The position numbers were made by a program, and so were the translations under genes. A model generated the notes under the pieces. The model was not told the DNA's origin and ran no database searches. It saw nothing but the letters and a program-made list of their open reading frames with translations. Positions 1-9,360 of a stretch of DNA of 64,000 nt are shown piece by piece. Numbering within the stretch: the first letter of the stretch is position 1; each line of letters begins with the position of its first letter. The stretch spans positions 3,153,501-3,217,500 of the forward strand of contig NZ_CP035417.1 of assembly GCF_004123675.1 (NCBI RefSeq), given 5' to 3'. The DNA is from Leisingera sp. NJS204. GTDB taxonomy: Bacteria; Pseudomonadota; Alphaproteobacteria; Rhodobacterales; Rhodobacteraceae.

Positions 1-658
1 CGCCCGGTACGTGGGCATGGATGTCCGCGTTAGTGTTGAGTTCTGATTTCTGCTCGGCGCCGTTTCTGGCGTTATACGTCCGGCTGGCCGCTCTTTGCGG
101 CGGCCTGCGCCCGGATACCAGGCTGGCGGCGTGTTGCTTACTCTCAAGCTTACACCAAATACGTACTTCTTACTATCTGAAAGTGGTGTACTTTTAATTA
201 ATTGCCAGAAACTTTTGCGGGAAATTTTCATCACATCGCGGCGATCACTGTTGTTGCGGCCGCCTTACGCGCCACGGCAAATCAAGTGCCTCCAGCCGCG
301 CGTCCACTGTTGATGAGAGGGATGCAAGGGGCTTTCCCCTTCTGCTTCTGAAGTCCAGACAACAGGGTTAGCAGTGCATACGGCAAGGCAAGACGGCCAA
401 TTCTCCGGCGCCGGCCATCCGCCCGCCCCGTATCACGGCTGCGTGAAAAACCTTAGAAATTCTGCGGCACTCAGGACACGGTTGCCGCCCAAACTGCATA
501 AATCCCGTCCATGACGCACTGGACAGGACAATAAAAATCATCACAGTATGGCCTCAAAATGGCCGCAAAAGACGGTCGATGGGCAAACGTACAGGCAACG
601 GAACGACGCAGCACCCGCCAGATTGCGGCGGCGCAGCGCACAGATGAGTGGTATTACA
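1..658. other. Upstream region without a supported gene
   Basis: I see no convincing coding region here. A short reading frame on the + strand near 95-313 has no recognisable domain and no ribosome binding site. The AT-rich stretch around 150-235 is the likeliest place for the promoter of the downstream Ig-repeat gene, but I cannot point to a clear -35/-10 pair. The frame of the downstream gene stays open back to an ATG at 548; that extension is arginine-rich and does not look like part of the protein. Confidence 0.4.
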
Positions 659-3181
659 ATGAGCACGGTCGCATTTATTACCCGCGATATGGCGGGCACT
701 ACACAGCATGGGAACTTTTCCGAAGGCACCCCGGCACGTATTGACGCCTCCCATGCCAAGGATATCTCGCTGAACCTCAGCCCTGCAGATGTCGAAAGCT
801 ATTCCCGCCAGGGCGGCAACCTGCACATCACCCTGGCCGATGGCCAGGAACTGGTGATTGAGAACTACTATTCCTACGGCTCATCCGGCGGGAAAAACCT
901 GTTCCTAAGCCAGGACGGCGAATTCACCGAAGTTGTCCTGGAAGACAAATCCAGCGGCATGCTCTTTGCCACATACGAGCCGCTGGATCTGACCGGAAAA
1001 TGGAGCGCCTACGATGAGATGGTGTTCCTGGACGTTGACCGCATCGAACCGGTGGTTGCACCGCTGGCCGCGCCGCTGTTCGGCGGGCTGGGTGCGGCCG
1101 GGGCCGCAGCCGGTGTCGTCGGCGCGGCTGTAATTGCCGGCGGCGGCGGCGGTGACGGCGGCGGCGGAACGGATGGCATTATTCCAGCGGTCGATGACCC
1201 CGATGCCACCTACCCGGTTTCTGACTCCACCACCGAACCGGTGGTTATCACCGGCACCGGCGCACCGGGTTCCGAAGTGATTGTCAATGTCGGCACCTCT
1301 ACAGCCACCACAACCGTCGATGACGACGGCAATTGGAGCGTCAGCTTCCCGGTCAATGATCTGCCAGAGGACGGCAATTATGACACAACTGTGCATGTCG
1401 TTGACCCCAACGGGACCGAGTTCGACCTGGATGGCCCCGCTGTCGTAATCGACACGGTTGCCACTGTCGGCCTCGACGAGGGCCAGGCAGGCGGCGACGA
1501 CATGATCAATGCCGCCGAGGCAGCTGACGGGGTGACCCTGACCGGAACCGCCGAAGCGGGCGCCACAGTGGAAGTCACTTTCCAGGGTGTGACCCGGACG
1601 ATTACCGCGACCGAAAGCGGGACTTGGAGCGCTGACTTCGCTGCTTCGGAAATCGCCTCCGGTGAATACGACTCAGAAGTCAGCGTCACCGCGACCGACG
1701 CTTTCGGCAATACTGACAGCGTCACCGGTACAATCCGCGTAGACACGACCACGGCCGTGGAAATCGACAATGGCCAAGCGGGCGGCGATGACATTGTCAA
1801 CAACGCCGAAGCTACCGCTGGTCTGACATTGACCGGAACCGGCGAGGCCGGCGCAAGTGTCAGCGTCACGGTTGAGGGCGTGACCCGCACCGCGACCGTG
1901 GATGCAGACGGCAACTGGGCCGCAGAATTCGAAGCCGGCTCGCTGCCTGCCGGTGAATACGACACCACTGTCAGCGTGACCTCCACTGACGAAGCCGGCA
2001 ACACGGCAACCGCCACGGCGGATCTGCATGTGGACACTGTGGTCGATCCCCTCACCCTGAATTCCGGCAGCATCGAAGGCGACAATATCGTCAACGAGAC
2101 CGAACGCAGCGACGGGGTAACCCTGACCGGCACGGTTGAGCCAGGCTCGACGGTTGTTGTGCAACTGGGTGATGCAACCAAAACTGCCACAGTTGATGCC
2201 GATGGCAACTGGAGCGCATCCTTTGCTGCCGCTGACATTGCCGAGGGCAGCTACAATGCGGCCGTGGTTGTGTCCGCCACGGACGCCGTGGGCAACACGT
2301 CGGAAATCACTGACACCCTGGCCATAGACACCGAGGTGGTGCCTTTCACTTCGGACAGCGTGACCGATGATGATGTGGTGAGCCTCGCGGAAAGTGCCGC
2401 GGGCCTCTCGATGTCCGGCACCGTCGAACCCGGATCGGCAGTACAAGTCACCATTCAAGGTGTAACCCGGAACGCGCTGGTGGATGCGGACGGCAATTGG
2501 ACAGCCGAGTTTGAACCCGGCGACCTGCGCGAGGGCACCTATGAGGCCACAGCCGAAATCACGGCCACGGACCCGGCGGGCAACACACAGACCCTGACCG
2601 AAGGCTTCAGCGTCGACACTGAATACGACGCCCCCAACATTGGCGACGTGATCAGCACCGGCACCAGTGTCAGCGGTGTTTTCAGCGACGATTTCGAGGC
2701 CGGTGACACAATCCATGAGCTGACCAGCACTGGCAGTGTCTCAGATGTCAGCGGCACCGAAACCGATCTTGGCAACGGCCAGACCCTGTACGACTTCGAT
2801 GCAGACGTGCCGGACGGCTCGCATCTTGTTGTGAACCGGGTGGATGACGCCGGCAACAGCTCTGGTACAATGGTGGTGCTTGAAGACGGCGCCGGCGCAT
2901 CTGTGCTGGATCATGCGGGCCTCTCGCAGTTCAACATCGACGAGCTGAACCTGGTTCATGCCGACGCTGTCGACCTGACCCTGACCGAGGCCGATATCAA
3001 TGCGCTGTCGGGCAATTCCGACAAGCTCACTGTGCATGGGGAAGCTGACGACACGCTCACCATTACCGGGGCCACCGCCGCGGGAACCGAGACTGTCGAT
3101 GGCGAGACGTACAATGTCTACACAATCGGCGATGACGGCACCACGCTGTCCGTGGATGAAGACGTCAACGTTGTGATCTGA
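659..3181 (+). CDS. Ig-like repeat adhesin, probable type I secretion substrate
   Basis: About 840 residues. The N-terminal ~130 residues resemble the prefix domain of BapA/LapF-type biofilm adhesins. A glycine/alanine-rich hinge follows (about 1075-1175). Then come five tandem bacterial Ig-like modules, each with a core of the type TGTxEpGxxVxV, then DADGNWxAxF, then DxaGNT. The conserved Thr-Gly cores sit near 1250, 1541, 1832, 2126 and 2414, a period of 96-98 residues. A non-repeat C-terminal region rich in Asp, Thr and Gly follows, ending in VNVVI, as in type I secreted proteins. There is no classical signal peptide, which fits export by the TolC/ABC/HlyD genes directly downstream. ATGs at 644 and 548 are alternative starts; 659 was chosen because GAGTGG lies just upstream and the earlier residues are low-quality. 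Role in surface attachment is inferred from the family. Confidence 0.8.
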   Translation: MSTVAFITRDMAGTTQHGNFSEGTPARIDASHAKDISLNLSPADVESYSRQGGNLHITLADGQELVIENYYSYGSSGGKNLFLSQDGEFTEVVLEDKSSGMLFATYEPLDLTGKWSAYDEMVFLDVDRIEPVVAPLAAPLFGGLGAAGAAAGVVGAAVIAGGGGGDGGGGTDGIIPAVDDPDATYPVSDSTTEPVVITGTGAPGSEVIVNVGTSTATTTVDDDGNWSVSFPVNDLPEDGNYDTTVHVVDPNGTEFDLDGPAVVIDTVATVGLDEGQAGGDDMINAAEAADGVTLTGTAEAGATVEVTFQGVTRTITATESGTWSADFAASEIASGEYDSEVSVTATDAFGNTDSVTGTIRVDTTTAVEIDNGQAGGDDIVNNAEATAGLTLTGTGEAGASVSVTVEGVTRTATVDADGNWAAEFEAGSLPAGEYDTTVSVTSTDEAGNTATATADLHVDTVVDPLTLNSGSIEGDNIVNETERSDGVTLTGTVEPGSTVVVQLGDATKTATVDADGNWSASFAAADIAEGSYNAAVVVSATDAVGNTSEITDTLAIDTEVVPFTSDSVTDDDVVSLAESAAGLSMSGTVEPGSAVQVTIQGVTRNALVDADGNWTAEFEPGDLREGTYEATAEITATDPAGNTQTLTEGFSVDTEYDAPNIGDVISTGTSVSGVFSDDFEAGDTIHELTSTGSVSDVSGTETDLGNGQTLYDFDADVPDGSHLVVNRVDDAGNSSGTMVVLEDGAGASVLDHAGLSQFNIDELNLVHADAVDLTLTEADINALSGNSDKLTVHGEADDTLTITGATAAGTETVDGETYNVYTIGDDGTTLSVDEDVNVVI

Positions 3182-3187
3182 TCTATC

Positions 3188-3213
3188 GGCCCGGCGGTCA
3201 TTGCCGCCGGGCC
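3188..3213 (+). terminator. GC-rich hairpin after adhesin gene
   Basis: A perfect 10-bp stem, GGCCCGGCGG with CCGCCGGGCC, and a 6-nt loop lie seven bases after the stop codon. There is no U-run, so it may act as an attenuator or mRNA-stabilising hairpin rather than a full intrinsic terminator. It would let the substrate be made in excess over its exporter. Confidence 0.6.
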
Positions 3214-3253
3214 CAATACATCAAAAGCCTAAAACAAAAGGGCATATGGCAGG

Positions 3254-4543
3254 ATGCAACCGGGACGCTTTTTTTGCGCCATCGCAGTGATGTGCAGCCT
3301 GTCGGCCTGCGCCCGGACGCTGCCGTTCGGCGGCGGAGAAAGCGCGGAAACCGCGCCGCGCAGCAATTTCGCACAATCCGGCGAGACTTCCTCCGAGGTG
3401 ATCCACGATCTGATGGGGCGCCGCTCCCTGCTGGCGCAGGACAGCGCCTATGGGCAAGTGGCCGAGGCCGCAATTGCCGCCTCTTCCCGCGCTGCCGAAG
3501 CAGAGCTGATCGGCGCCAAGCTGCGCGCCGAGGCTGCCTCAAAGAACTGGCTGCCAACCCTTGGCCCATCCGTCAGCCTGACCGATCTGGGGGATTTGGT
3601 GGCCGGCCTGCTGATTGAGCAGGTTCTGTTTGACAATGGCCGCCGCAAGGCCGAACGCGCCTTTGCCGCCGCCGATGTCGAAGTGGCCGCCGTCAGCCTG
3701 TCCCAGGACATGAACAGCCGCGTCGAAACCGCTGTCGGGCTGTATGCGGCTGCATTGCGCGGCGATGAAAAGGCCGCCTATGGCAACCGTGCTCTGCGCC
3801 GGATGCAGGAATTCCGCCGCATCGTTCAGGGACGCGTCGACGGCGGCGTGTCGGACCGCGCCGACCTCAATGTGGTAGACAGCAAGATCAGCGGCATCCG
3901 CACGGCCACGGCCACCGCCCATGACGCAGCTGCAACCGCACGCGCCGAGCTGCAGGCGATGACCGGCCAGTCCTTTGCGCGGAAACCCTCGCATCTGGGC
4001 ATAGCCACGCCGCCGGAACAGGTACAGTTCCTGGCCGTGCTGAAGGCCAGCGCCGAAGCGGACCGTACCATCGCCCAGGCCAAGTCCGGCCGCGCCGGGC
4101 TGCTGCCCCAGATTGCCGCCTCGGGCAATGTGACCTCCGACGGGTCCGGTGCCGGGCTGACGCTGGGCGTTGGCCAGCCGCTGGGATTGGGCACGCCTGC
4201 CGCCATTCAAGCGCTGGAAGCCACCAAGGAGGCCGCCACCCGCCAGATTGGCGAAACCGAAGAGATTGCCCGCCGCACTTACAGCCGCCAGGTCCAGCAA
4301 ATTGCGTCCTACCGGCGTCAAGAGGGCGAGACCGCCGCGCTGGTGCGCCGCAGCCGCGAGACTTACGGCCTGTTCCAGAAGCAATTCGAAGCGGGCCAGC
4401 GCCCGGTGATGGAGGTGATCCAGGTCTATGAGGAGCTGGTGCGCCGTGAACAGGCCTATATCGAGGCGAAATATGAGGTTGTGCTGATCCAGCTGCAGCT
4501 GGCACGCGACCTGGGGCTGCTGGCCGATGGGGACAAGATTTGA
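3254..4543 (+). CDS. TolC-family outer membrane efflux lipoprotein
   Basis: A 429-residue outer membrane factor that would form the exit channel of the type I secretion system encoded here. The N-terminus (MQPGRFFCAIAVMCSLSAC) is a lipoprotein signal with a LSAC lipobox, so Cys19 is probably acylated. The rest is the usual pair of OEP repeats, with long helical stretches such as the one around QEFRRIVQGRVDGGVSDRAD and the matching ETYGLFQKQFEAGQRPVMEV near the C-terminus. The stop overlaps the ABC exporter start (TTGA), so translation is probably coupled. Length is normal for the family. Confidence 0.88.
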   Translation: MQPGRFFCAIAVMCSLSACARTLPFGGGESAETAPRSNFAQSGETSSEVIHDLMGRRSLLAQDSAYGQVAEAAIAASSRAAEAELIGAKLRAEAASKNWLPTLGPSVSLTDLGDLVAGLLIEQVLFDNGRRKAERAFAAADVEVAAVSLSQDMNSRVETAVGLYAAALRGDEKAAYGNRALRRMQEFRRIVQGRVDGGVSDRADLNVVDSKISGIRTATATAHDAAATARAELQAMTGQSFARKPSHLGIATPPEQVQFLAVLKASAEADRTIAQAKSGRAGLLPQIAASGNVTSDGSGAGLTLGVGQPLGLGTPAAIQALEATKEAATRQIGETEEIARRTYSRQVQQIASYRRQEGETAALVRRSRETYGLFQKQFEAGQRPVMEVIQVYEELVRREQAYIEAKYEVVLIQLQLARDLGLLADGDKI

Positions 4544-6858
4544 CCGACATGACCCAAAAGCCGCCCCGTCCCCTGCCCGCCTCCGGCAAAAAGCCGGTGC
4601 TGCGGGCGGTGCCTGTATCCGGAACCGGAGCACCGGAAGCGATGCAGCCGGCCAACACACCCGCCCCTGCACCGGTCCCCGCTCCGGACGCCAATCCGCT
4701 GCCAAAAGCCCCGCCGCAGGACGTCCAGCCCGAAGTCGGCTCGCTGCTGGAGGGCGCAGCAACGCGTATTCAGCACCGCGCCAGCCTGATTGCCACCCTG
4801 GCCGCTCTGAAGGGCAGCGAAGTGCCAGTCAGCGACGTCGCCGCCTTCCTGTGGAGTGAAACACCGGGCGACCTGTCGCTGCATTCCCTGGCCAAGGCGT
4901 TGCACACGACCGGGCTGCAGCCGAAGATCCTGGAAAAACAAACCTTGAACCCGGCCCTCTGGCCCGCGCTTGCGGTCATGTCCGGCGGCCAATGCGTGCT
5001 GGTGCTGAGCCAAACCGAAGAAACACTGACCATCTACGACACCGCCTGCGCGGACAACCGCACCGAAGTGCCGCTGGGTGAATTCAGCCCCTATTTCACC
5101 GGCACCGTGCTGTCGGCCCGCCCCTCGCTCAAGCAGATGGCAGCGAAACACACACCGCAGATCGACCCCGGCCATTGGTTCTGGAGCGAATTCCCGAAAT
5201 ACCGCCGCCAGGTGGGCGAGATCATGCTGGGATCGCTGGTCGCCAATATCCTGGCGGTTTCGGTCGCGCTGTTCTCGCTTCAGGTCTACGACCGCGTGGT
5301 GCCGCATCAGTCGCAAGCCACGCTGTGGGTGCTTGCAGTTGGTGCCTTTTTGGCAATTGCGCTGGAGGCGATGCTGAAGCTGGCCCGCGCCCGGCTGACC
5401 GATGCCGCCGGCCGCCAGATCGAGCTGTCGGTGCAGCACAATCTGATGCGCCGCCTGATCGGCATGCGTTCCGACAAAAAGCCGCTGCCGCCGTCCGGCC
5501 TGTTTGCTGCAATGCGCGATTTCGGTTCGGTTCGGGAATTCTTTACTTCCTCCACCATCTCGACCCTGGCCGATATCCCGTTCATCGCCGTCTTCCTGCT
5601 GCTGGTCGCTTCGATTGCCGGGCCGGTGGTCTGGGTGATTGTTGCCGGCGGCATCCTGATGCTGCTGCCTGCCTATTTCATGCAGAAGAAGATGATCGCC
5701 CTGACCCGCCAGACCCAGGGCGCCAATGCCAAGGCCGGGCGCCTGCTGCATGAGGTGGTCACCGAACTCGACACCGTAAAAACCCAGCGCGGCGAGGAAC
5801 GGGTGCTGCGGTTGTGGGATGAGCTGAACACGCTGTCCTCGCATTCCGCGACCGAGCAGCGCAAGCTGTCCAGCGCCCTCACCTATTGGTCGCAAGGGGT
5901 ACAGCAGGCCACCTATATCACCGCCGTGGTGCTGGGCACCCTGCTGGTTTTCGCTGGTGAATTCACCGTCGGCACCATTATCGCCACCGGCATCCTGACC
6001 AGCCGCACCTTGGCGCCGCTGACGCAATTTGCCGGCACTTTGGCCCGCTGGAGCAACGTCAAGGCCGCACTCGAAGGGCTGGATGCGATTGCCCAGGCTC
6101 CGCAGGAAAAAGAAAAAGAACGCACCTACCTGCGCCGTCAGAAAATCGAGGGCCGGTTCGAACTCCGCGACATCCTGTTCCGCTATGAAGACGACGCCGC
6201 ACCGACGCTGGATGTGCAAGCCGTGGCGGTCACCCCCGGCCAGCGGGTCGCTGTTCTGGGTGTCAATGGCTCAGGTAAGTCCACCCTGCTCAAGCTGCTG
6301 TCGGGGCTTTATGCGCCCGATCATGGCCGGATCCTGCTGGATGGCACAGACATGGCGCAGATCGACCCGCGCGACCTGCGTGCAAACATTGGATATCTCA
6401 GCCAGGACGTGCGCCTGTTTGCCGGCACCCTGCGCGACAACCTGAACCTTAACCAGCTGGAACGCGATGATGACCGGCTGATGGAAGCGCTGGAGTTTGC
6501 CGGCCTCGGCGCCCATGTGCGCAACCACCACAAGGGTCTGGATCTGGAAATCAGCGATGGCGGCCATGGTCTGTCGATCGGCCAGCGCCAGTCCATCGGC
6601 TGGGCACAGCTGTGGCTGCAGGATCCGTCCGTGGTACTGCTGGACGAGCCCACCGCTGCGTTGGACCAAACACTGGAGCGCACCCTTGTCAGCCGCCTGG
6701 AAACCTGGCTGGAAGGCCGCACCGCAGTGGTCGCCACCCACCGGATGCCGATCCTGTCGCTGACCAACCGCACCCTGATCCTGCAGTCAGGCCGGATGGT
6801 TGTGGACGGGCCGCGGGACCAGGTCCTGGCCCATCTGGCCGCCGGGGAAGGCAAATGA
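4540..6858 (+). CDS. Type I secretion ABC transporter (permease/ATPase)
   Basis: A 772-residue half-transporter of the LssB/LapB/HlyB type that would power export of the upstream Ig-repeat protein. In order: a proline-rich cytoplasmic leader of about 65 residues; a C39-peptidase-like domain (about 70-200); six membrane helices (about 225-500); and an ATPase domain with Walker A GVNGSGKST (near residue 575), signature LSIGQRQ and Walker B VVLLDEP. The peptidase-like domain lacks the catalytic Cys (VPVSDVAAFL occupies the usual Cys segment), so it is the non-cleaving, substrate-docking version. The start is TTG at 4540, overlapping the tolC stop; ATG at 4549 is the alternative. GGGGAC at 4529-4534 suits the TTG start. 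Confidence 0.9.
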   Translation: MTDMTQKPPRPLPASGKKPVLRAVPVSGTGAPEAMQPANTPAPAPVPAPDANPLPKAPPQDVQPEVGSLLEGAATRIQHRASLIATLAALKGSEVPVSDVAAFLWSETPGDLSLHSLAKALHTTGLQPKILEKQTLNPALWPALAVMSGGQCVLVLSQTEETLTIYDTACADNRTEVPLGEFSPYFTGTVLSARPSLKQMAAKHTPQIDPGHWFWSEFPKYRRQVGEIMLGSLVANILAVSVALFSLQVYDRVVPHQSQATLWVLAVGAFLAIALEAMLKLARARLTDAAGRQIELSVQHNLMRRLIGMRSDKKPLPPSGLFAAMRDFGSVREFFTSSTISTLADIPFIAVFLLLVASIAGPVVWVIVAGGILMLLPAYFMQKKMIALTRQTQGANAKAGRLLHEVVTELDTVKTQRGEERVLRLWDELNTLSSHSATEQRKLSSALTYWSQGVQQATYITAVVLGTLLVFAGEFTVGTIIATGILTSRTLAPLTQFAGTLARWSNVKAALEGLDAIAQAPQEKEKERTYLRRQKIEGRFELRDILFRYEDDAAPTLDVQAVAVTPGQRVAVLGVNGSGKSTLLKLLSGLYAPDHGRILLDGTDMAQIDPRDLRANIGYLSQDVRLFAGTLRDNLNLNQLERDDDRLMEALEFAGLGAHVRNHHKGLDLEISDGGHGLSIGQRQSIGWAQLWLQDPSVVLLDEPTAALDQTLERTLVSRLETWLEGRTAVVATHRMPILSLTNRTLILQSGRMVVDGPRDQVLAHLAAGEGK

Positions 6859-8033
6859 CCATGTCTCTGCATGACCCCTACGGCAACGCCGAGACGCCGC
6901 GCAGCGCCAGCCGCATCATCTACCTGGTGCTTGCCGCCCTGCTCACGTTTCTGATCTGGGCGGCTTTTGCCTCGATTGACGAAATTGTACGCGGCGAGGG
7001 CCAAGTGGTTTCTTCGTCCCGCGCCCAGATCGTTCAGAACCTCGAAGGCGGCATCCTGGCTGAACTCCAGGTACGCCAGGGCGACATCGTCACCGCAGGC
7101 CAGGTGCTGGCCAAGTTGCAGGACACCAAATTCCGCGCCGCAGCTGATGAGCTGCAAAACCAGATCGATGCGCTGGAGATCAAACGCTTCCGGCTGGAGG
7201 CGCAAATGAAAGGCGCCTTTGAATTTGCCGTGCCGGAGATGCTGGCGCAGCGCTCCCCCGGCATCCTGTCCTCTGAACGCGGGCTGCTGACGGCCCGCCA
7301 GACCGATTTCACCAGCCGCCGCGACAGCGCCAAACAGATCCTCGACCAGCAGAATGCCGAGCTTGCCAATATGGAGCGGCTCTACAAGCAGAAGATCGTG
7401 GCCTTGATCGAAGTGAACAAGGCCCGCAAACTGTCCACCGACGCTCGCGCCAAATACAACGAGATCGGCACCCAGGCAGAGCTGGAACAGGCCGAGGAAT
7501 ACTCCCGGACCTTGCGCGAACTGACCACGCTGCGCCAGGAGCAGCGTTTGGCGGTGGATCAGCTGAACCGCACTATCATCACCTCGCCGATGGCCGGCAT
7601 TGTCAACAGCCTGTCGGTCACAACCATCGGCGGTGTGATCCGTCCCGGCGAAGAGATCCTGGAAATCATCCCGCTGGGCGAAGAGCTGTTTGTCGAGGCC
7701 CGCATCAAGCCTGAGAATATCGCCAGTGTGCAGCCCGGCCAGGACGCCACAATCAAGCTTTCAGCCTATGATTACACCATCTACGGCTCCCTGCGCGGCA
7801 AGGTGGATTTCGTTTCCGCCGACACTTTTGAGGACGAGCGCAATCCGCGCGCCGAACCTTATTACCGGGTAACTGTCCGGGTCGACAAATCCGGCTTTAC
7901 CGAACGCCAGCAAACCATCGAAATCCGCCCGGGAATGCGGGCAACCGCAGAACTGCAGACCGGCGCCAAGACCGTGCTGCAATACCTGCTGAAGCCGCTC
8001 TACAAGTCCCGCGAGGCCCTGCGCGAGCCTTGA
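6855..8033 (+). CDS. HlyD-family type I secretion periplasmic adaptor
   Basis: A 392-residue membrane fusion protein linking the ABC exporter to the TolC-like channel. It has a short cytoplasmic N-terminus, one membrane helix (about 18-38, IIYLVLAALLTFLIWAAFA) and the typical sequence after it, VRGEGQVVSSSRAQIVQNLEGG. A lipoyl/biotinyl half-motif, a coiled-coil hairpin (about 100-235) and a beta-barrel region with ITSPMAGIVNSLSVTTIGG follow, as in HlyD and LapC. Its ATG overlaps the exporter stop codon (ATGA), so the three secretion genes form a tightly coupled operon. Confidence 0.9.
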   Translation: MTMSLHDPYGNAETPRSASRIIYLVLAALLTFLIWAAFASIDEIVRGEGQVVSSSRAQIVQNLEGGILAELQVRQGDIVTAGQVLAKLQDTKFRAAADELQNQIDALEIKRFRLEAQMKGAFEFAVPEMLAQRSPGILSSERGLLTARQTDFTSRRDSAKQILDQQNAELANMERLYKQKIVALIEVNKARKLSTDARAKYNEIGTQAELEQAEEYSRTLRELTTLRQEQRLAVDQLNRTIITSPMAGIVNSLSVTTIGGVIRPGEEILEIIPLGEELFVEARIKPENIASVQPGQDATIKLSAYDYTIYGSLRGKVDFVSADTFEDERNPRAEPYYRVTVRVDKSGFTERQQTIEIRPGMRATAELQTGAKTVLQYLLKPLYKSREALREP

Positions 8034-8045
8034 TGCAATGGAAAA

Positions 8046-8072
8046 CGCCTGCCCCCAGTACGGCGGCAGGCG
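8046..8072. terminator. Hairpin between convergent genes
   Basis: CGCCTGCC (8046-8053) pairs with GGCAGGCG (8065-8072) across an 11-nt loop, 13 bases after the HlyD stop. No U-run follows. It lies between convergent genes and could end transcription from either side. Confidence 0.5.
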
Positions 8073-8102
8073 GAAAAGCGGTCCTGTCTCTGAATGGGGT
8101 CC

Positions 8103-8816
8103 TTAGCCCGCCCGCCGCATCAGATCCCGCAGCGTCGAATCCAGCGCCGTTCCAATCGACACCCGGCGGTTGCCCATCGCAGCCTTGGCCGAGATGACCG
8201 AAACCAGCCGCGGCGGCAATCCCGGGCGCATTTCCAGCACCGGCGAGCCTGAAGCACCGAAATCCACCAGGCAGGACATCACCAAGGTCCGGCTCTGCCG
8301 CGCCAGGACGCTGCAGGAGCGCTCCAGATTGGGCCGGGTTGCGTGCCTGCGGGTATAGGACAGAACCCCCAGTATATCCCCCCGCGCGGCACCGCTGGAC
8401 ATAGTCAGAGGCTGAACCTGGCTGCGGCTGATCGGCCGGTCAAGTTTCAGCACCGCCAGATCGCTGCCGATCTGATGGGTGCCTCCAGGCCGGTAGCGGT
8501 ACTGCGGGTGCATCACCGCTTTCACCACTTGCCGCAGGGCCACGGCCTGCCGCCCGGACAGGCCCGCTTCGAACCGGATCGTGGACGGGTCAACCCGCGC
8601 CCCCGTCCTGGGATCGAATAGGCAATGCGCCGCTGTCAGCACCAAGTCCGGCGCAACCAGCGCCCCGGTGCACATGTTCTTGTTGGAGATGTTCAGCCGT
8701 CCCACGGCCTCCCACCCTTCCATTGATCTGACGTTGGACCGCGAATCATCCGCAGCCACGCCATCGGGCATGCCCAATGACAGGCACGCCGCAATCGCAG
8801 CAATTAGAAGTCTCAT
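8103..8816 (-). CDS. Secreted trypsin-like serine protease
   Basis: A 237-residue S1-family protease with an N-terminal Sec signal peptide (MRLLIAAIAACLSLGMPDGVAA, cleavage probably near residue 22). The catalytic triad is visible: His64 in LTAAHC, Asp119 in IGSDLAVLKL and Ser189 in GASGSP. The residue before the catalytic Ser is Ala rather than the usual Asp (GDSGGP in trypsin), so specificity or activation may differ. Cysteines at 49 and 65 flank the His and probably form the conserved disulfide. It is transcribed toward the secretion operon and not obviously linked to it. The natural substrate is unknown. Confidence 0.85.
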   Translation of the reverse strand: MRLLIAAIAACLSLGMPDGVAADDSRSNVRSMEGWEAVGRLNISNKNMCTGALVAPDLVLTAAHCLFDPRTGARVDPSTIRFEAGLSGRQAVALRQVVKAVMHPQYRYRPGGTHQIGSDLAVLKLDRPISRSQVQPLTMSSGAARGDILGVLSYTRRHATRPNLERSCSVLARQSRTLVMSCLVDFGASGSPVLEMRPGLPPRLVSVISAKAAMGNRRVSIGTALDSTLRDLMRRAG

Positions 8817-8921
8817 TATCCACTCCAGCTTCCCACAGACGCATCGTTATTCAGGCGTGCGGCTGGAATGAGGCCCAATGTTGCCAGGCTGAGACGGATT
8901 CATGGACAGAATGTGGCAGCG

Positions 8922-8936
8922 TTAACAATTCCCTAA
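8922..8936 (+). promoter_or_regulatory. Candidate CtrA-like site 1
   Basis: TTAACAATTCCCTAA fits the alphaproteobacterial CtrA consensus TTAA-N7-TTAA with one mismatch in the right half. CtrA is known to control motility and chemotaxis genes in Rhodobacterales. This is a pattern match only. Confidence 0.35.
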
Positions 8937-8994
8937 CCCCCCGGTTATTGATGCTTAACCATGGCAAAAAAGCCCCCCGAAGCGCCAGAGAAAG

Positions 8995-9009
8995 TAAACA
9001 ATTCGTTAA
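8995..9009 (+). promoter_or_regulatory. Candidate CtrA-like site 2
   Basis: TAAACAATTCGTTAA fits TTAA-N7-TTAA with one mismatch in the left half and shares the core AACAATTC with the site at 8922-8936. Two similar sites 73 bp apart ahead of a chemoreceptor make a chance match less likely. Confidence 0.35.
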
Positions 9010-9360
9010 TATTTTTTCCAAACCATGAACAAACAAGGAGAATTCCGCAGCCGTTCACCGGCCTGAGATCCCTGGTTCCGGACTGCACCCCCCCGAATCG
9101 AGGCTCCAAATTCTCTGATACGTTAGCGTTTTCCGCGCTTTCGAAGCAGAACGGTGCACTGGGCACATCAGCCCGCTGGCTGCGATGCCGCCCAAATGGT
9201 TAATGCGCATCGTCCGGGACCGATGCTGCATGCCCAACTCACCCCTGGAAACTGCAGGTGTCTTAACAGATCGAAAATCTATCTGGCGTTGTATAGGGAA
9301 CAATATCAATGCCTGCATCCACTGCCCGGCGGATGCGTTCCGGAGGTCGCAAACTTAGAA

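Larger units (their letters stand above)
8817..9360. other. Divergent intergenic region ahead of chemoreceptor
   Basis: This 544-bp stretch separates the protease from the chemoreceptor. The receptor frame stays open upstream of its start at 9361, but that part lacks membrane or sensor features. An AT-rich patch (8920-9045) carries two CtrA-like sites, listed separately. I see no RNA gene. Confidence 0.5.

Noticed and set aside
95-313. Small gene near the left edge
   Set aside because: Composition and lack of a start signal do not support coding.
9154-9360. Longer chemoreceptor start
   Set aside because: The upstream residues show no membrane or sensor features, while GGAGGT stands before the ATG at 9361.
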